Both the position numbers and the translations under genes were made by a program. Of a DNA stretch of 64,000 bases, positions 8,390 to 16,825 are shown piece by piece. Under the pieces are notes generated by a model. It ran no database searches and had not been told where the DNA came from. It worked only from the letters and a program-made list of their open reading frames with translations. Source of the DNA: Acidobacteriaceae bacterium dw_441 (lineage in GTDB: Bacteria; Acidobacteriota; Terriglobia; Terriglobales; Acidobacteriaceae); contig JAAVVA010000004.1 in the NCBI GenBank assembly GCA_018449715.1, positions 124,001-188,000 of the forward strand, given 5' to 3'. How positions within the stretch are numbered: position 1 is the first letter of the stretch; every line of letters starts with the position of its first letter.

Positions 8390-9679
8390 TCAGGCGGTCT
8401 TGCGCTGCCTTGGCGGGTCCAGGTTGGGAAGCAGGCCGGTGAGAAGGCCGATCGCCGGAAGGTACGCGCAGAGGTGGTAGACGTAGAAGATTCCCCTCGC
8501 GTCGGCCAGCTTGCCGAGTACCGCCGCTCCGATGCCTCCCATGCCGAAGGCTACGCCGAAGAAGAGGCCCGAGATCATGCCGACGCGGCCGGGCAGAAGC
8601 TCCTGCGCGTAGACCAGGATTGCCGAGAAGGCCGAGGCGATGATGAAGCCGATGATCACGCTCAGCACCGCCGTCCAGAAGAGGTTCGCGTAGGGCAGCA
8701 GCAGCGTGAACGGAAGCACGCCGAGGATGGAGATCCAGATGACGAGCTTGCGTCCGTAGCGGTCGCCTGCGGAGCCTCCGATCAGGGTTCCGGCGGCGAC
8801 CGCTCCCAGGAAGAGGAAGAGAAGAATCTGCGAGCTTTGCACGGAGACGTGGAAGCGCTGGATCAGGTAGAAGGTGTAGTAGCTGGTCAGGCTGGCGAGG
8901 TAGAAGTACTTCGAGAAGATCAGCGCGACCAGCACGGAGATCGAAACGGCGATGCGCGCGTTCGAGAGCTGAAGATGCTTGTGGTGCTCCTCTTTTTTGC
9001 GGCCCGCGGATTCGGCGTGGCGGGCCTTGTGCCAGCGGCCTACGCGCAGAAGGATGAGGATGCCGAGGAAGGCGGGGATGGTGAACCAGATGGTCCCCTT
9101 CTGGCCTTGCGGAAGGACGATGAAGGCCGCGAGCAGAGGGCCGATGGCCGTGCCGGAGTTTCCTCCTACCTGGAAGAAGGACTGCGCGAAGCCGTGCTTG
9201 CCGCCTGAGGCCATGCGGGCGATGCGGGAGGATTCGGGGTGGAAGATGGCCGAGCCGATGCCGATGATGACCGAGGCGATGAGCAGCCAGAGGAAGCTGG
9301 GGGCGAAGGCCAGCAGAACCAGTCCGGCGAAGGTGAAGCCCATGCCCACGCTGAGGGCGTAGGGCTTGGGGCGCGCGTCGGTGAACTGGCCGATGACGGG
9401 CTGCAGCAGCGAGGCCACGATCTGGTAGGTCAGGGTGAGCAGGCCGAGGTTGGCGAAGCTGAGGTGGAACTTGACCTTGAGGATGGGGTAGATCGAGGGC
9501 ACGAGCGACTGCACCATGTCGTTGAGGAGGTGGCAGAAGCTGATGGCCGCGAGGACGCGGAAGAGGGTCTTCGAGGCGCCGGAGGGCTGCGGGGCTTCAG
9601 AGGAGACTTCGATCTGGGCAGCGGATTCTGGAAGGTCGGAGGCCGGGTAGGTCTCGGCGGTGAGGGAGTTTTCGCTCAT
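8390..9679 (-). CDS. MFS transporter, fosmidomycin-resistance (Fsr) type
   Basis: A 429-aa polytopic protein with about twelve hydrophobic segments. The first helix region reads CHLLNDMVQSLVPSIYPILK, followed by LLTLTYQIVASLLQPVIGQFTDARPKP, which is characteristic of the Fsr branch of the major facilitator superfamily. A long polar N-terminus (about 40 residues) and a charged central loop (GRWHKARHAESAGRKKEEHH) divide the two halves. Members export drugs such as fosmidomycin, but the real substrate here cannot be told. A methyltransferase gene lies 123 bp upstream on the same strand. Confidence 0.85.
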   Translation of the reverse strand: MSENSLTAETYPASDLPESAAQIEVSSEAPQPSGASKTLFRVLAAISFCHLLNDMVQSLVPSIYPILKVKFHLSFANLGLLTLTYQIVASLLQPVIGQFTDARPKPYALSVGMGFTFAGLVLLAFAPSFLWLLIASVIIGIGSAIFHPESSRIARMASGGKHGFAQSFFQVGGNSGTAIGPLLAAFIVLPQGQKGTIWFTIPAFLGILILLRVGRWHKARHAESAGRKKEEHHKHLQLSNARIAVSISVLVALIFSKYFYLASLTSYYTFYLIQRFHVSVQSSQILLFLFLGAVAAGTLIGGSAGDRYGRKLVIWISILGVLPFTLLLPYANLFWTAVLSVIIGFIIASAFSAILVYAQELLPGRVGMISGLFFGVAFGMGGIGAAVLGKLADARGIFYVYHLCAYLPAIGLLTGLLPNLDPPRQRKTA

Positions 9680-9802
9680 GGGTCTGGAGTTAGTGTAGGT
9701 CGCGCGAGGCCGGACGGCAGCTTCTATAGAGGATTCGAATGAGGGTATAACGTGCCTTTGCGGATGCGCGGCGATGGGGAGCGATCGGGTTGCGCGCAGT
9801 TT

Positions 9803-10411
9803 TCAGGGACGTTTGCGCAGCACCCAGGTGGTCATGCAGCGGTAGTCCTGAACGATGGTTGTCTTCAATGGATCGACCAGGACGGCGTTCAGGTCCTCGG
9901 TCAATTCGAGGAGCATCTCCTCGTCGACGAGGAACCACTCGGAGCCGTCGCCGATCTCGTAGATGTTGTCGCGCAGCCACTCGAAGTCCATTCCGATCCG
10001 CGAGCCCAGGCGGGTGAAGAGCAGGCCGCTCGGCCTGAGGACGCGCCACAGCTCGGACAGCATCGCCTTGAAGTGGTCGTCGTCGCGGGCGAAGTGAAGC
10101 ACGGAGTTGCAGAGGACCACGTCGAAAGAGGCGTCGGGGAAAGGCATCTGCTCGATGGAGCCCTGCTGGAAGTTCGTCGCGGGAAGCCCCGTTTTGAATG
10201 CTGCCGAGAGCTGGCGGACGTGCTCGACGCCTTCGGGATTGGCGTCCAGGGCGAAGATCTCGCAGCCCTCGCGCAGCAGGTGGACCAGGTTGCGCCCGTA
10301 GCCGCATCCGGCGTCGAGGATGCGCATTCCGGAGGCGATGTTTCCGCGAAGTATCTGATCGAAGACGTAGATGTCGATCTGTCCGAACTGCTCCTGAACG
10401 GTGAGGGCCAT
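9803..10411 (-). CDS. Class I SAM-dependent methyltransferase
   Basis: From the ATG at 10411 the product is 202 aa. Motif I is ILDAGCGYGRN, followed by an acidic loop (FALDANPEGV) and the motif PFPDASFDVVLCNSVLHF, then LRPSGLLFTRLGSRIG. This is the UbiE/Methyltransf_11-like fold. The substrate is unknown. The gene is divergent from the small zinc-ribbon gene at 10478 and lies upstream of the MFS gene on the same strand, so the two may be cotranscribed. Confidence 0.85.
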   Translation of the reverse strand: MALTVQEQFGQIDIYVFDQILRGNIASGMRILDAGCGYGRNLVHLLREGCEIFALDANPEGVEHVRQLSAAFKTGLPATNFQQGSIEQMPFPDASFDVVLCNSVLHFARDDDHFKAMLSELWRVLRPSGLLFTRLGSRIGMDFEWLRDNIYEIGDGSEWFLVDEEMLLELTEDLNAVLVDPLKTTIVQDYRCMTTWVLRKRP

Positions 10412-10477
10412 ACCTAACCATACCGGTTGCGGGGAGAATCCCCTTTGGGATGTTTTTTCGTTAAAATAAGGAACGCG

Positions 10478-10687
10478 ATGGCGTTTCCGATCAAAGTCTG
10501 TGTTGTGTGCGAAGAAGAGTTCGAGCTGAGGCCCGGCAAGCCGGGCTTCGCAAACCGCTGCCCTGAGTGCAGCTCTGAGGATGCGTCCGAGGATTCGGCC
10601 GGTCAGACCGGGTGGAGCGATGACCGCGAGGCCAATGCCGAGCGCCGCAAGGCGATTCGGGATCTGCTGTATCGGAAGGACAGCTAG
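10478..10687 (+). CDS. Small zinc-ribbon-like protein (69 aa)
   Basis: Starts at ATG 10478 after TAAGGA. The N-terminus has two Cys pairs, CVVC at 8-11 and CPEC near 31-34, spaced like a rubredoxin/zinc-ribbon knuckle (KVCVVCEEEFELRPGKPGF and so on). The C-terminal half is charged and probably helical (ANAERRKAIRDLLYRKDS). Zinc binding is likely and nucleic-acid or protein binding is possible. No named family is assigned. It is divergent from the methyltransferase. Confidence 0.7.
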   Translation: MAFPIKVCVVCEEEFELRPGKPGFANRCPECSSEDASEDSAGQTGWSDDREANAERRKAIRDLLYRKDS

Positions 10688-10695
10688 GCGCGGAG

Positions 10696-10836
10696 GATCG
10701 GGTGCCCCATTCTTCGCGGTTTTATCGCGAAGGGTGGGATGCAGGATGTCTGTGCGTGGTTTTTCAACGACAAAGACTGTGCTGGTGCGAACGGGATTCA
10801 TCCCACCCTTCACTGCGTGAAGGATGGGGCACCCGG
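10696..10836. repeat. Module A repeat
   Basis: A full inverted pair of hairpins. The left arm has the tip TTCGCGGTTTTATCGCGAA and the right arm has the short tip TTCACTGCGTGAA. It sits between the small zinc-ribbon gene and the PI-PLC gene. The open frame that runs through it is repeat translation, not a gene extension. Confidence 0.85.
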
Positions 10837-10903
10837 ACTGTTGTCGCAGCATTGTGAGCATAGGGCAGCCGCCCGATGCTGCACTGCCGCCGGGAAGAAT
10901 AGG

Positions 10904-12073
10904 ATGGAACCACCTAACCTTTTGAGGTCTTCCTTCCGCATGTCTTCGTGGCGCTCGTTTGCTTTCCTCTCCCTTGTGCTTCTTTCGCTTCCCTCCCTTG
11001 CTCAGAAGAGCGCGCAGGACAAGGCGGTCCACCTGAACCAGATTCAGGTGATCGGAACCCATAACAGCTACAACATGGGGTTTGCGCCGAGCGAGGGGAA
11101 GTACTTCGAGGAGCATTACCCGAAGCAGTTTCACGGCGTCGAGTATCACCACCAGACGCTGACGAAGCAGCTGGATGCGGGTGTGCGGCAGATTGAGCTG
11201 GACATCGTGCAGGACCCGAAGGGCGGGCGTTTCTCGCACCCGAAGGGCGTCGAGCTGGTGAAAGAGGCGGGCTTGCCTGCCGATCCTGACTTCGACCCGA
11301 ACCATGATATGGACAAGCCGGGCTTCAAGACGATTCACCTTGGCGACCTGAACCAGCGTAGCGCCTGCCCGTTGTTCGTGAAGTGTTTGCAGGAGGTCCG
11401 GGCGTGGTCGAAGGCGCACAAGGGGCATGTGCCGGTCTTCTTCCTGATCGAAGACAAGCAGGGTAAGCTGGGGCCGCTGCCCGGTGGCGTGACCGCCGAG
11501 CCGTGGACCGCCGAGACCTGGGACGCGATGGACAAGGAGATTCGCTCGGTCTTCCCGGAGAAGGAGATCGTCACGCCGGACAAGGTTCGCGGCAAGTACG
11601 CGACGCTTGAGGAGGCTGTGCTGGCGGGCAAGTGGCCGACGCTGCGCGAGGCTCGGGGCAAGGTGGTGTTTCTGCTTTATAACCGCAAGTCGGCTCCGGA
11701 CTACCTGAAGGGCCACGCGATGATGAAGGGGCGCGTGCTATTTGTGAACGGGCGTCCGGGCGAGCCGGAGGCGGGGTTTGTCGAGCAGGACGCGGGTAAG
11801 GCTGCGGAGATCGACGCGCTGGCGAAGAAGGGCTATTTGATTCGGTCGCGGTCGGACTACAACACCGACCAGGGCCGCACGAACGATACGCGTCGTCGCG
11901 AGGAGCTGCTGGGGAGTGGAGCGCAGATGATCAGCACGGACTTTCCGGTGAGCGAGCCTGCTCCGTGGACGGGGTACACCGTGGTGCTGCCGGGTGGACT
12001 GGCGGCGCGGTGCAACCCGGTGAATGCTCCGGCGGGGTGCGACAGCGCGCTGATCGAGCCGAAGTCGAAGTAA
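10904..12073 (+). CDS. Secreted PI-PLC-like phosphodiesterase (Ca2+-dependent phosphoinositide phospholipase C family)
   Basis: Start chosen at ATG 10904, preceded by GGAAG; ATG 10940 (MSSWRSFAF) is an alternative. The product is about 389 aa with a signal peptide ending LPSLAQ. The TIM-barrel starts with IQVIGTHNSYNMGF, where the His is the expected catalytic base, followed by RQIELDIVQDP for metal and acid residues, then HLGDLNQRS. VPVFFLIEDKQG and MISTDFP are later barrel strands. The family cleaves glycerophosphodiester or inositol-phosphate bonds. Periplasmic or extracellular location is inferred from the signal peptide. Confidence 0.85.
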   Translation: MEPPNLLRSSFRMSSWRSFAFLSLVLLSLPSLAQKSAQDKAVHLNQIQVIGTHNSYNMGFAPSEGKYFEEHYPKQFHGVEYHHQTLTKQLDAGVRQIELDIVQDPKGGRFSHPKGVELVKEAGLPADPDFDPNHDMDKPGFKTIHLGDLNQRSACPLFVKCLQEVRAWSKAHKGHVPVFFLIEDKQGKLGPLPGGVTAEPWTAETWDAMDKEIRSVFPEKEIVTPDKVRGKYATLEEAVLAGKWPTLREARGKVVFLLYNRKSAPDYLKGHAMMKGRVLFVNGRPGEPEAGFVEQDAGKAAEIDALAKKGYLIRSRSDYNTDQGRTNDTRRREELLGSGAQMISTDFPVSEPAPWTGYTVVLPGGLAARCNPVNAPAGCDSALIEPKSK

Positions 12074-12133
12074 GAAAGGGCTTGCGGGGAGAGGGATTCT
12101 TCCTTAGCTTCAAAGTTCTAAAGGGCAGTTGCC

Positions 12134-12174
12134 GAAACCTTTGCGTGGCCTCGTTCGGGGCTGCGCGAAGGTTT
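12134..12174 (+). terminator. Hairpin terminator after the PI-PLC gene
   Basis: An 11-bp stem with one G-T wobble (AAACCTTTGCG against CGCGAAGGTTT) lies 60 bp past the stop and runs into a short T tract. It is a likely intrinsic terminator between this gene and the next, on the same strand. Confidence 0.5.
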
Positions 12175-12196
12175 TGAGCTTTCTTCGGGAGTCTTC

Positions 12197-12988
12197 ATGT
12201 TCGCTCGGGTTGCCGGTGTTCTTTGTTTGATGGCTGCTGTTTCCTCTTATGCGCAGGCTCCCAAGAATATTCAGGACTCTTGGACGCACCCTACGCCGCT
12301 GGCTCCTCCAGCGGGTGAGCCTAAGGTGTACGAGGCGCATCGTGCGGCGAAGGCGATTGTGGTGGACGGGAAGCTCGACGACAAGGCGTGGAAGAAGGCT
12401 GCGTGGACCGATGACTTCGTCGATATCGAGGGAGACATCAAGCCGAAGCCGCGCTTTCGCACGCGGGCGAAGATGCTGTGGGATGACCAGTACCTTTACA
12501 TCGCCGCCGAGCTGGAGGAGCCGGAGGTGAAAGCCACGCTGACCAAGCATGACTCGGTGATCTTTCACGACAACGACTTCGAGGTGTTTCTGAAGCCGCT
12601 GCCGAAGGAGGAAGGCTACTTCGAGTTCGAGATGAACGCTCTGAATACGGGGTGGGACCTCTATCTGAACAAGCCTTATCGTTATGGCGGCAAGGCCGAT
12701 AACAGTTGGGAGATGGAGGGGCTGAAGACTGCTGTTGATGTTCAGGGGACGCTCAATAATCCTGCCGATAAGGACAAGGGCTGGACGGTGGAGATTGCGA
12801 TTCCGTGGACGGCGTTCGCCTCGCGCCAGCTGGTTCCGAAGCCGGTGGCCGGGACGGAGTGGAGGATCGACTTCAGCCGCGTGGAGTGGAAGGCCGGGCA
12901 GAAGAAGGAAGATAACTGGGTGTGGTCGCCGCAGGGCGTGGTGAATATGCACGTGCCGGAGCGGTGGGGGTATCTGCGGTTCAAGTAG
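12197..12988 (+). CDS. Secreted carbohydrate-binding family 9-like protein
   Basis: A 263-aa protein with a clear signal peptide (MFARVAGVLCLMAAVSSYAQA). The body matches the CBM9-like / DOMON-type beta-sandwich. It starts VDGKLDDKAWKKAAWTDDFVDIEG, followed by RAKMLWDDQYLYIAAELEEP, DNDFEVFLKP, and ends NMHVPERWGYLRFK, all typical of the family. It probably binds sugars or is part of a secreted carbohydrate-processing set. It converges with the DUF1080 gene across a repeat cluster. Confidence 0.85.
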   Translation: MFARVAGVLCLMAAVSSYAQAPKNIQDSWTHPTPLAPPAGEPKVYEAHRAAKAIVVDGKLDDKAWKKAAWTDDFVDIEGDIKPKPRFRTRAKMLWDDQYLYIAAELEEPEVKATLTKHDSVIFHDNDFEVFLKPLPKEEGYFEFEMNALNTGWDLYLNKPYRYGGKADNSWEMEGLKTAVDVQGTLNNPADKDKGWTVEIAIPWTAFASRQLVPKPVAGTEWRIDFSRVEWKAGQKKEDNWVWSPQGVVNMHVPERWGYLRFK

Positions 12989-13042
12989 GGCGATGAGGGC
13001 GGTTGCGTTTTCCGCGGTTCGTTGTTCATGCCGTAACTTTTT

Positions 13043-13301
13043 GAGCTTGTCATTCCGCAGCGTAGCGAAGGAATCTGCTTTTTTACGAACCATCGGGGTA
13101 CTGCAAAGAAATACAGGGATTCTTCGCTTCGCTCAGAATGACGGCGTGTTTGGCGGTGGTTGGGTAAGTGGTCTTCCTGCAAAGAGAAGCAGATTCCTTC
13201 GCTTCGCTACGGAATGACAAGTTCGTAAAGTAGGGGTGCAGGTCTGGGCATCCTGCAAGCCCACATCTGGCGATACAGCCGCCAGATGTGGGGCACCCGC
13301 A
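13043..13301. repeat. Repeat cluster B(inverted)-D-B-C
   Basis: The convergent gap 12989-13345 contains an inverted B module (13043-13084), a D module (about 13100-13144), a direct B (13175-13226) and a C (13249-13300). Two B copies in opposite orientation 130 bp apart could themselves pair as a large inverted repeat. Confidence 0.85.
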
Positions 13302-13345
13302 TTCGTATTCGTCTCGATACTCGATTGGTGGCGGAGAGTGTGTCT

Positions 13346-14212
13346 CTAGTCGAACTTCCTCAGCCAGATGTCGCGCACGGAGATTTTGCAGGGCTGGCTT
13401 TCGATCTCGAAGCCGATCAGTCCGGGCTGGTTGTTCACCGAGTCCTTGTTGTCGTCGATGAAGACCGCCATCAGCTGGCCGTTCATGATGTGCATCATCA
13501 CGCCGCCGCGAGCGATGATCTCGTAGTCATTCCACTCGCCCACGTGGACGTAGCCTCCCAGCGCCTGCTTGTCGCCGATGTTGGCGACGAGGCGGTTGGC
13601 CTGGCCGGGGAGCGCCTGCGTCACCTGTCCGCGATAGGCGAGGATGCCCTGCATCGTGTTCTCCGAATACCACTGGCCGGTGTGGTTCTGGGCCGCGGCG
13701 CTGACCGGGAACCAGAAGTCGGCCTGCGGGCCCGTCATCATGAACTTCAGGTCGTAGGCGGGTAGCCCTGCGGGCTGGGCTCGCGTCCACGGCTTGCCGG
13801 TGACGCTGCGGTACTGGATGCCTCCTCCGCCTCCCTTTTCGATCTTCATCCGGAGCTTCAGGTCGAAGTCGCGGGGGCTGTCGCCGCGGTAGACGATGTA
13901 GTTGTTGCCCTTCGGTTTGCCTTCGAGGGTTTCGCCGATCATGAGGCCGTTCTCAATGCGCCAGATGGTGGGGTCGGCGTCCCATCCGGTGAAGGTCTTG
14001 CCGTCGAAGATCTGCTTGTAGCCGGTGTGCTCGTCGAGGTCGTAGGGCGCGGGGTCGTGGAACTTCGGCATCCCGGGGAGCTTTTCGCCGTTGGTGCCGG
14101 TCTGCGGCGGGCGGGCCGGGGGAGACTCGAGCGCGGGTGGGACGGTCTGGGCTGGTGCCAGCAGTGTGAGGCCGAAGATGGCTGCGGAGAGCAGGCGGAT
14201 CGGAGTGGGCAT
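13346..14212 (-). CDS. DUF1080 (3-keto-disaccharide hydrolase-like) secreted protein
   Basis: The ATG at 14212 (MPTPIRLLSAAIFGLTLLAPAQT) gives a normal signal peptide; an ATG at 14230 is six codons upstream. The mature protein has the concanavalin-like DUF1080 fold: YKQIFDGKTFTGWDADPTIWRIENG, then GNNYIVYRGDSPRDFDLKLRMKI, GGGIQYRS, and GEWNDYEIIARG, ending IWLRKFD. Characterised relatives hydrolyse or bind 3-keto-glycosides. Likely periplasmic, acting on glycosides together with other secreted sugar-binding proteins. Length 288 aa. Confidence 0.88.
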   Translation of the reverse strand: MPTPIRLLSAAIFGLTLLAPAQTVPPALESPPARPPQTGTNGEKLPGMPKFHDPAPYDLDEHTGYKQIFDGKTFTGWDADPTIWRIENGLMIGETLEGKPKGNNYIVYRGDSPRDFDLKLRMKIEKGGGGGIQYRSVTGKPWTRAQPAGLPAYDLKFMMTGPQADFWFPVSAAAQNHTGQWYSENTMQGILAYRGQVTQALPGQANRLVANIGDKQALGGYVHVGEWNDYEIIARGGVMMHIMNGQLMAVFIDDNKDSVNNQPGLIGFEIESQPCKISVRDIWLRKFD

Positions 14213-14315
14213 GAGGGTGTGCCTTCCCAAAATTGAGACGATTCAAAATCAGAGGAAGTGTACCCGGAGGAGGAGGGTTTTGGCGACTCTGACTTCGTGA
14301 GAGTGTGGTGCGGGG

Positions 14316-14581
14316 CATCCTGCGAAGAAATACAGGGATTCTTCGCTTCGCTCAGAATGACGGTGGTGGCGGGTATGGAAGGGATTCATCCCACCCTTCG
14401 CAAAAAGCCGCGAAGGATGGGGCACCCGGTCATGCTGCAAACCCATACCTTTGGCATCCTGCAAAGAGAAGCAGATTCCTTCGCTGCGCTGCGGAATGAC
14501 AAGTTCGTAAGGGATGGGGGAAGGTCTGGCCATCCTGCAAACCCACATCTGGCGATAAGACTGCCAGATATGGGGCACCCC
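14316..14581. repeat. Repeat cluster D-A'-F-B-C
   Basis: Upstream of the DUF1080 gene and beyond the RNase P terminator, the gap 14213-14631 holds D (14316-14362), A' with a short AAAAAG loop (14381-14430), linker F (14431-14459), B (14455-14508) and C (14531-14581). Nothing else is seen in it. Confidence 0.88.
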
Positions 14582-14631
14582 GATTTTATGGGGAGACCAG
14601 TTTTGGGGCGATGCCAGCGGCTGAAAGGTGA

Positions 14632-14666
14632 TGGCCCCGGGATCGTGTTTGCGATCCTCGGGGCCA
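14632..14666 (-). terminator. Terminator of RNase P RNA
   Basis: TGGCCCCGGGATCG at 14632-14645 pairs with 14652-14666, giving a long GC-rich stem just 12 bp beyond the 3' end of rnpB on the minus strand. The following T tract is weak. Confidence 0.6.
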
Positions 14667-14677
14667 GGTGTGCTCTT

Positions 14678-15126
14678 GCAGACGGCCCGTAAGCCGAATT
14701 CTGTTTTAGACGATCATTCCTCTAGGCGACGCATTACTGCGGCGCTCCAGCAACCTACCCGCAGGTTTCGGCTCTGGCTTTGAACTTTCGCTCTCCGCCG
14801 GTCTCTTCGCCTGGGCGCACCGGGCCGATACGCCTCTGCCGCCTGAAGAGAAGCGACAGAATCCCTGCCTATTTGGTCTTGCTCCGTGTGGGGTTTACCC
14901 TGCCGTCTTCATTACTGGAGACGCGGTGCGCTCTTACCGCACCTTTTCACCCTTACCCCGGTTGCTTGCGCAACTGAGGCGGTATGTTCTCTGTGGCACT
15001 GGCCGTCCGGATGGCTTGAACCATCCGTCCCGGACGTTATCCGGCACACTGCCCTGCGGAGTTCGGACTTTCCTCCCCCGCTCGACACCTTGCGGCGCGA
15101 GCGGCAGCGATCATCCAGCCGCCTGC
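14678..15126 (-). ncRNA. rnpB: RNase P RNA component, bacterial type A
   Basis: On the minus strand the RNA contains GAGGAAAGTCCGAACTCC near its 5' end, AGGGTGAAAAGGTGCGGTAA, GTAAACCCC, and a 3' end with GAATGATCG then ACAGAATTCGGCTTAC. These are the universally conserved CR-I to CR-V type segments. The P1 helix can be drawn: GCAGGCGGCT at 15126-15117 pairs with GGCCGTCTGC at 14687-14678, with two G-U pairs, which sets both ends. Length is about 449 nt. It is the catalytic RNA for tRNA 5' maturation. It is divergent from the membrane-protein gene at 15200. Confidence 0.95.
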
Positions 15127-15199
15127 TTGTTAAGTGTACCGTGGTTTCGCGGTGGGAGGGGGAAGTTCGTCCCCTGGAAGTGCGTGTTAGGGTGATGGC

Positions 15200-15725
15200 G
15201 TGAAGCCATATCCCAAATATCTCGATTGGCTGCGCTATTTCTGTGCATTCCTGCTGTTACTTCTATGGGGTCAGTAAGGTTGCCGGCCATCAGCTCACCG
15301 TTCCTCCTGAAGTGGCGCAGAAGCCGATTGCTTCGCTCAGCGGGTATTGGCTGACCTGGTATTACTACAGCTACTCGCATGTCTATAAAGACATCCTTGG
15401 ATTGATCCAGATCACGGGCGCTTCGCTGTTGCTGTTTCGCAGGTCTTCTCTACTCGCCGCAGCGATGATGACGCCTGTTATGGCCAACATCCTGCTCATC
15501 AATATCTTCTATTCCATTACCGTAGGCGCGGCGCGCATGGCCGCTTTCATCCTTGGGTGCATGCTCTTAATCTTGTGGCATCAGCGTGACGCACTTATCG
15601 AATTACTGTGGACCGGTCAGCCTGCCGAGTCGGAGTCTACGCGAAAATTTCATTGGGTCATTCGAGCACTGATACTCCTTGTCGTGCTTGCGCAGGTGAT
15701 AGCGGGCACACTGATCGCTCGCTAA
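15200..15725 (+). pseudogene. Polytopic membrane protein with an apparent +1 frameshift (DoxX-like?)
   Basis: Two frames join into one plausible protein. From GTG 15200 the first frame reads KPYPKYLDWLRYFCAFLLL and stops at TAA 15275. The second frame continues SKVAGHQLTVPPEVAQ and runs to TAA 15723, with three more hydrophobic segments. The switch falls at GGGG (15267-15270); with three Gs the reading is LLLLLWVSKVAGHQL without interruption. The total would be about 174 aa with four membrane segments. The pattern (YWLTWYYYSYSHVYKDILGLIQITGA in the middle) recalls small DoxX-like proteins, unverified. It may be a sequencing error in a homopolymer, a recent pseudogene or, less likely, programmed frameshifting. 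Confidence 0.65.
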
Positions 15726-15776
15726 AACGGCCGCGTCTATTCCGCGAGGAGCGTCGGCAATTTGTAAGAGCCTCGA

Positions 15777-15826
15777 TTCTTCATCCCACCCTTCGCGGTG
15801 AGACTGCGAAGGATGGGGCACCCGTT
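15777..15826. repeat. A' half-element
   Basis: A single right-hand A hairpin (CATCCCACCCTTCGCGG and its partner) ending GGGGCACCCG. It lies between the frameshifted membrane-protein gene and the SDR gene. Confidence 0.85.
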
Positions 15827-15855
15827 CGTTCGTGGTGGTTTTTGATCGTAGGACA

Positions 15856-16665
15856 TCAGGCGTTCAGGCCGTAGCGCGGTGCGGAGCGTCGGTGCGAGAG
15901 GTTCGGCTCGAGAGCCTTGCGGGCGGCTTCGAACTTCTGCCAGTCGGCGGCGTCGGGCAGTGCGGGAATGGTGATCAGCTCGCCCTGGTCGAGCCCTGCG
16001 AGCGAGGCGTCGACCATCTCGCCGGCGGTCATCACGATCTGCTCGGGAAGGTGCTGGACGGGAAGCTGGGCGCGGTCCCAGAACTCGGTGCTGGTGGCTC
16101 CGGGAAGGACGGCCTGTACGCGGATGCCCTTGTCCTTCACCTCGTTGTGCAGCGACTGCGTGAGGTTGACGACGAAGGCCTTGCTTCCGCTGTAGACGCC
16201 GTTGAGCATCTCCGGGGCGAGGGCGACGATGGAGGAGATGTTGATGATGAGTCCGCCGCGCTCGTTGCCACGCTCGACGAGGCCGGGCAGAACGGCGAAG
16301 GTCAGGCGGGTGAGAGCGGTGACGTTGAGCTGGATCATGTTGTCCATCTCGTCGACCTTCGAGGCGAGCAGACCGGCTGCGGCTCCGAAGCCTGCGTTGT
16401 TGACCAGCGCGGTGATGCCGGAGTCGGTGCGGAGGCGCTGCTCGACGCGGGCTAGGTCGGACTGGACAGTAAGGTCGGCGGGGAGGGTTTCGACCTTGCG
16501 GCCGGTGTTTGCGGTGAGCTGCTCGGCGAGTGCGGTGAGGCGCTTCTGATCGCGGGCGACCAGGATGAGGTCGTAGCCGCGGCGGGCAAGGCGGTCGGCG
16601 TAGATGGCTCCGATGCCGGTGGAGGCTCCGGTGATGAGTGCGGTTCCTTTGGCTTGGGTGGACAT
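15856..16665 (-). CDS. Short-chain dehydrogenase/reductase (SDR), DltE-like
   Basis: From the ATG at 16665 (MSTQAKGTALITGASTGIGAIYADRLARRGYDLILVARD) the product is 269 aa. It has the classical SDR cofactor motif TGASTGIG, the NNAG motif, a catalytic Ser in INISSIVAL and the active-site YSGSKAF (Tyr-x-x-x-Lys). NADP preference is suggested by ARD after strand 2. The substrate is unknown. The gene lies downstream of the TetR gene on the same strand, with a copy of the same operator-like sequence 68 bp before its start. It is therefore probably the regulator's target. Confidence 0.9.
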   Translation of the reverse strand: MSTQAKGTALITGASTGIGAIYADRLARRGYDLILVARDQKRLTALAEQLTANTGRKVETLPADLTVQSDLARVEQRLRTDSGITALVNNAGFGAAAGLLASKVDEMDNMIQLNVTALTRLTFAVLPGLVERGNERGGLIINISSIVALAPEMLNGVYSGSKAFVVNLTQSLHNEVKDKGIRVQAVLPGATSTEFWDRAQLPVQHLPEQIVMTAGEMVDASLAGLDQGELITIPALPDAADWQKFEAARKALEPNLSHRRSAPRYGLNA

Positions 16666-16732
16666 TTGAGGCTCCTTTGGAATCTTTCTGTTTGCATCTC
16701 CGCCGGTAACAGCGGCTTTCAGGAGATAAGAG

Positions 16733-16748
16733 TAGACCAGTCGGTCTA
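16733..16748. promoter_or_regulatory. Probable TetR operator before the SDR gene
   Basis: TAGACCAGTCGGTCTA has perfect TAGACC/GGTCTA half-sites. A near-identical site lies before the TetR gene (17440-17454). It sits 68 bp upstream of the SDR start codon, in the usual place for a repressor site. Confidence 0.6.
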
Positions 16749-16825
16749 AAGATGCAGAAAAGATGCTGAGAATAATCCTTCGCGGAGCGTTCAACGGATA
16801 TCCGGTTTTGAATCTGACGGTTAGC

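Noticed and set aside
15243..15725. Independent 160-aa protein starting at GTG 15243
   Set aside because: Its first residues (HSCCYFYGV) are unlike a membrane protein start; the other frame supplies a natural N-terminus through a 1-nt shift.
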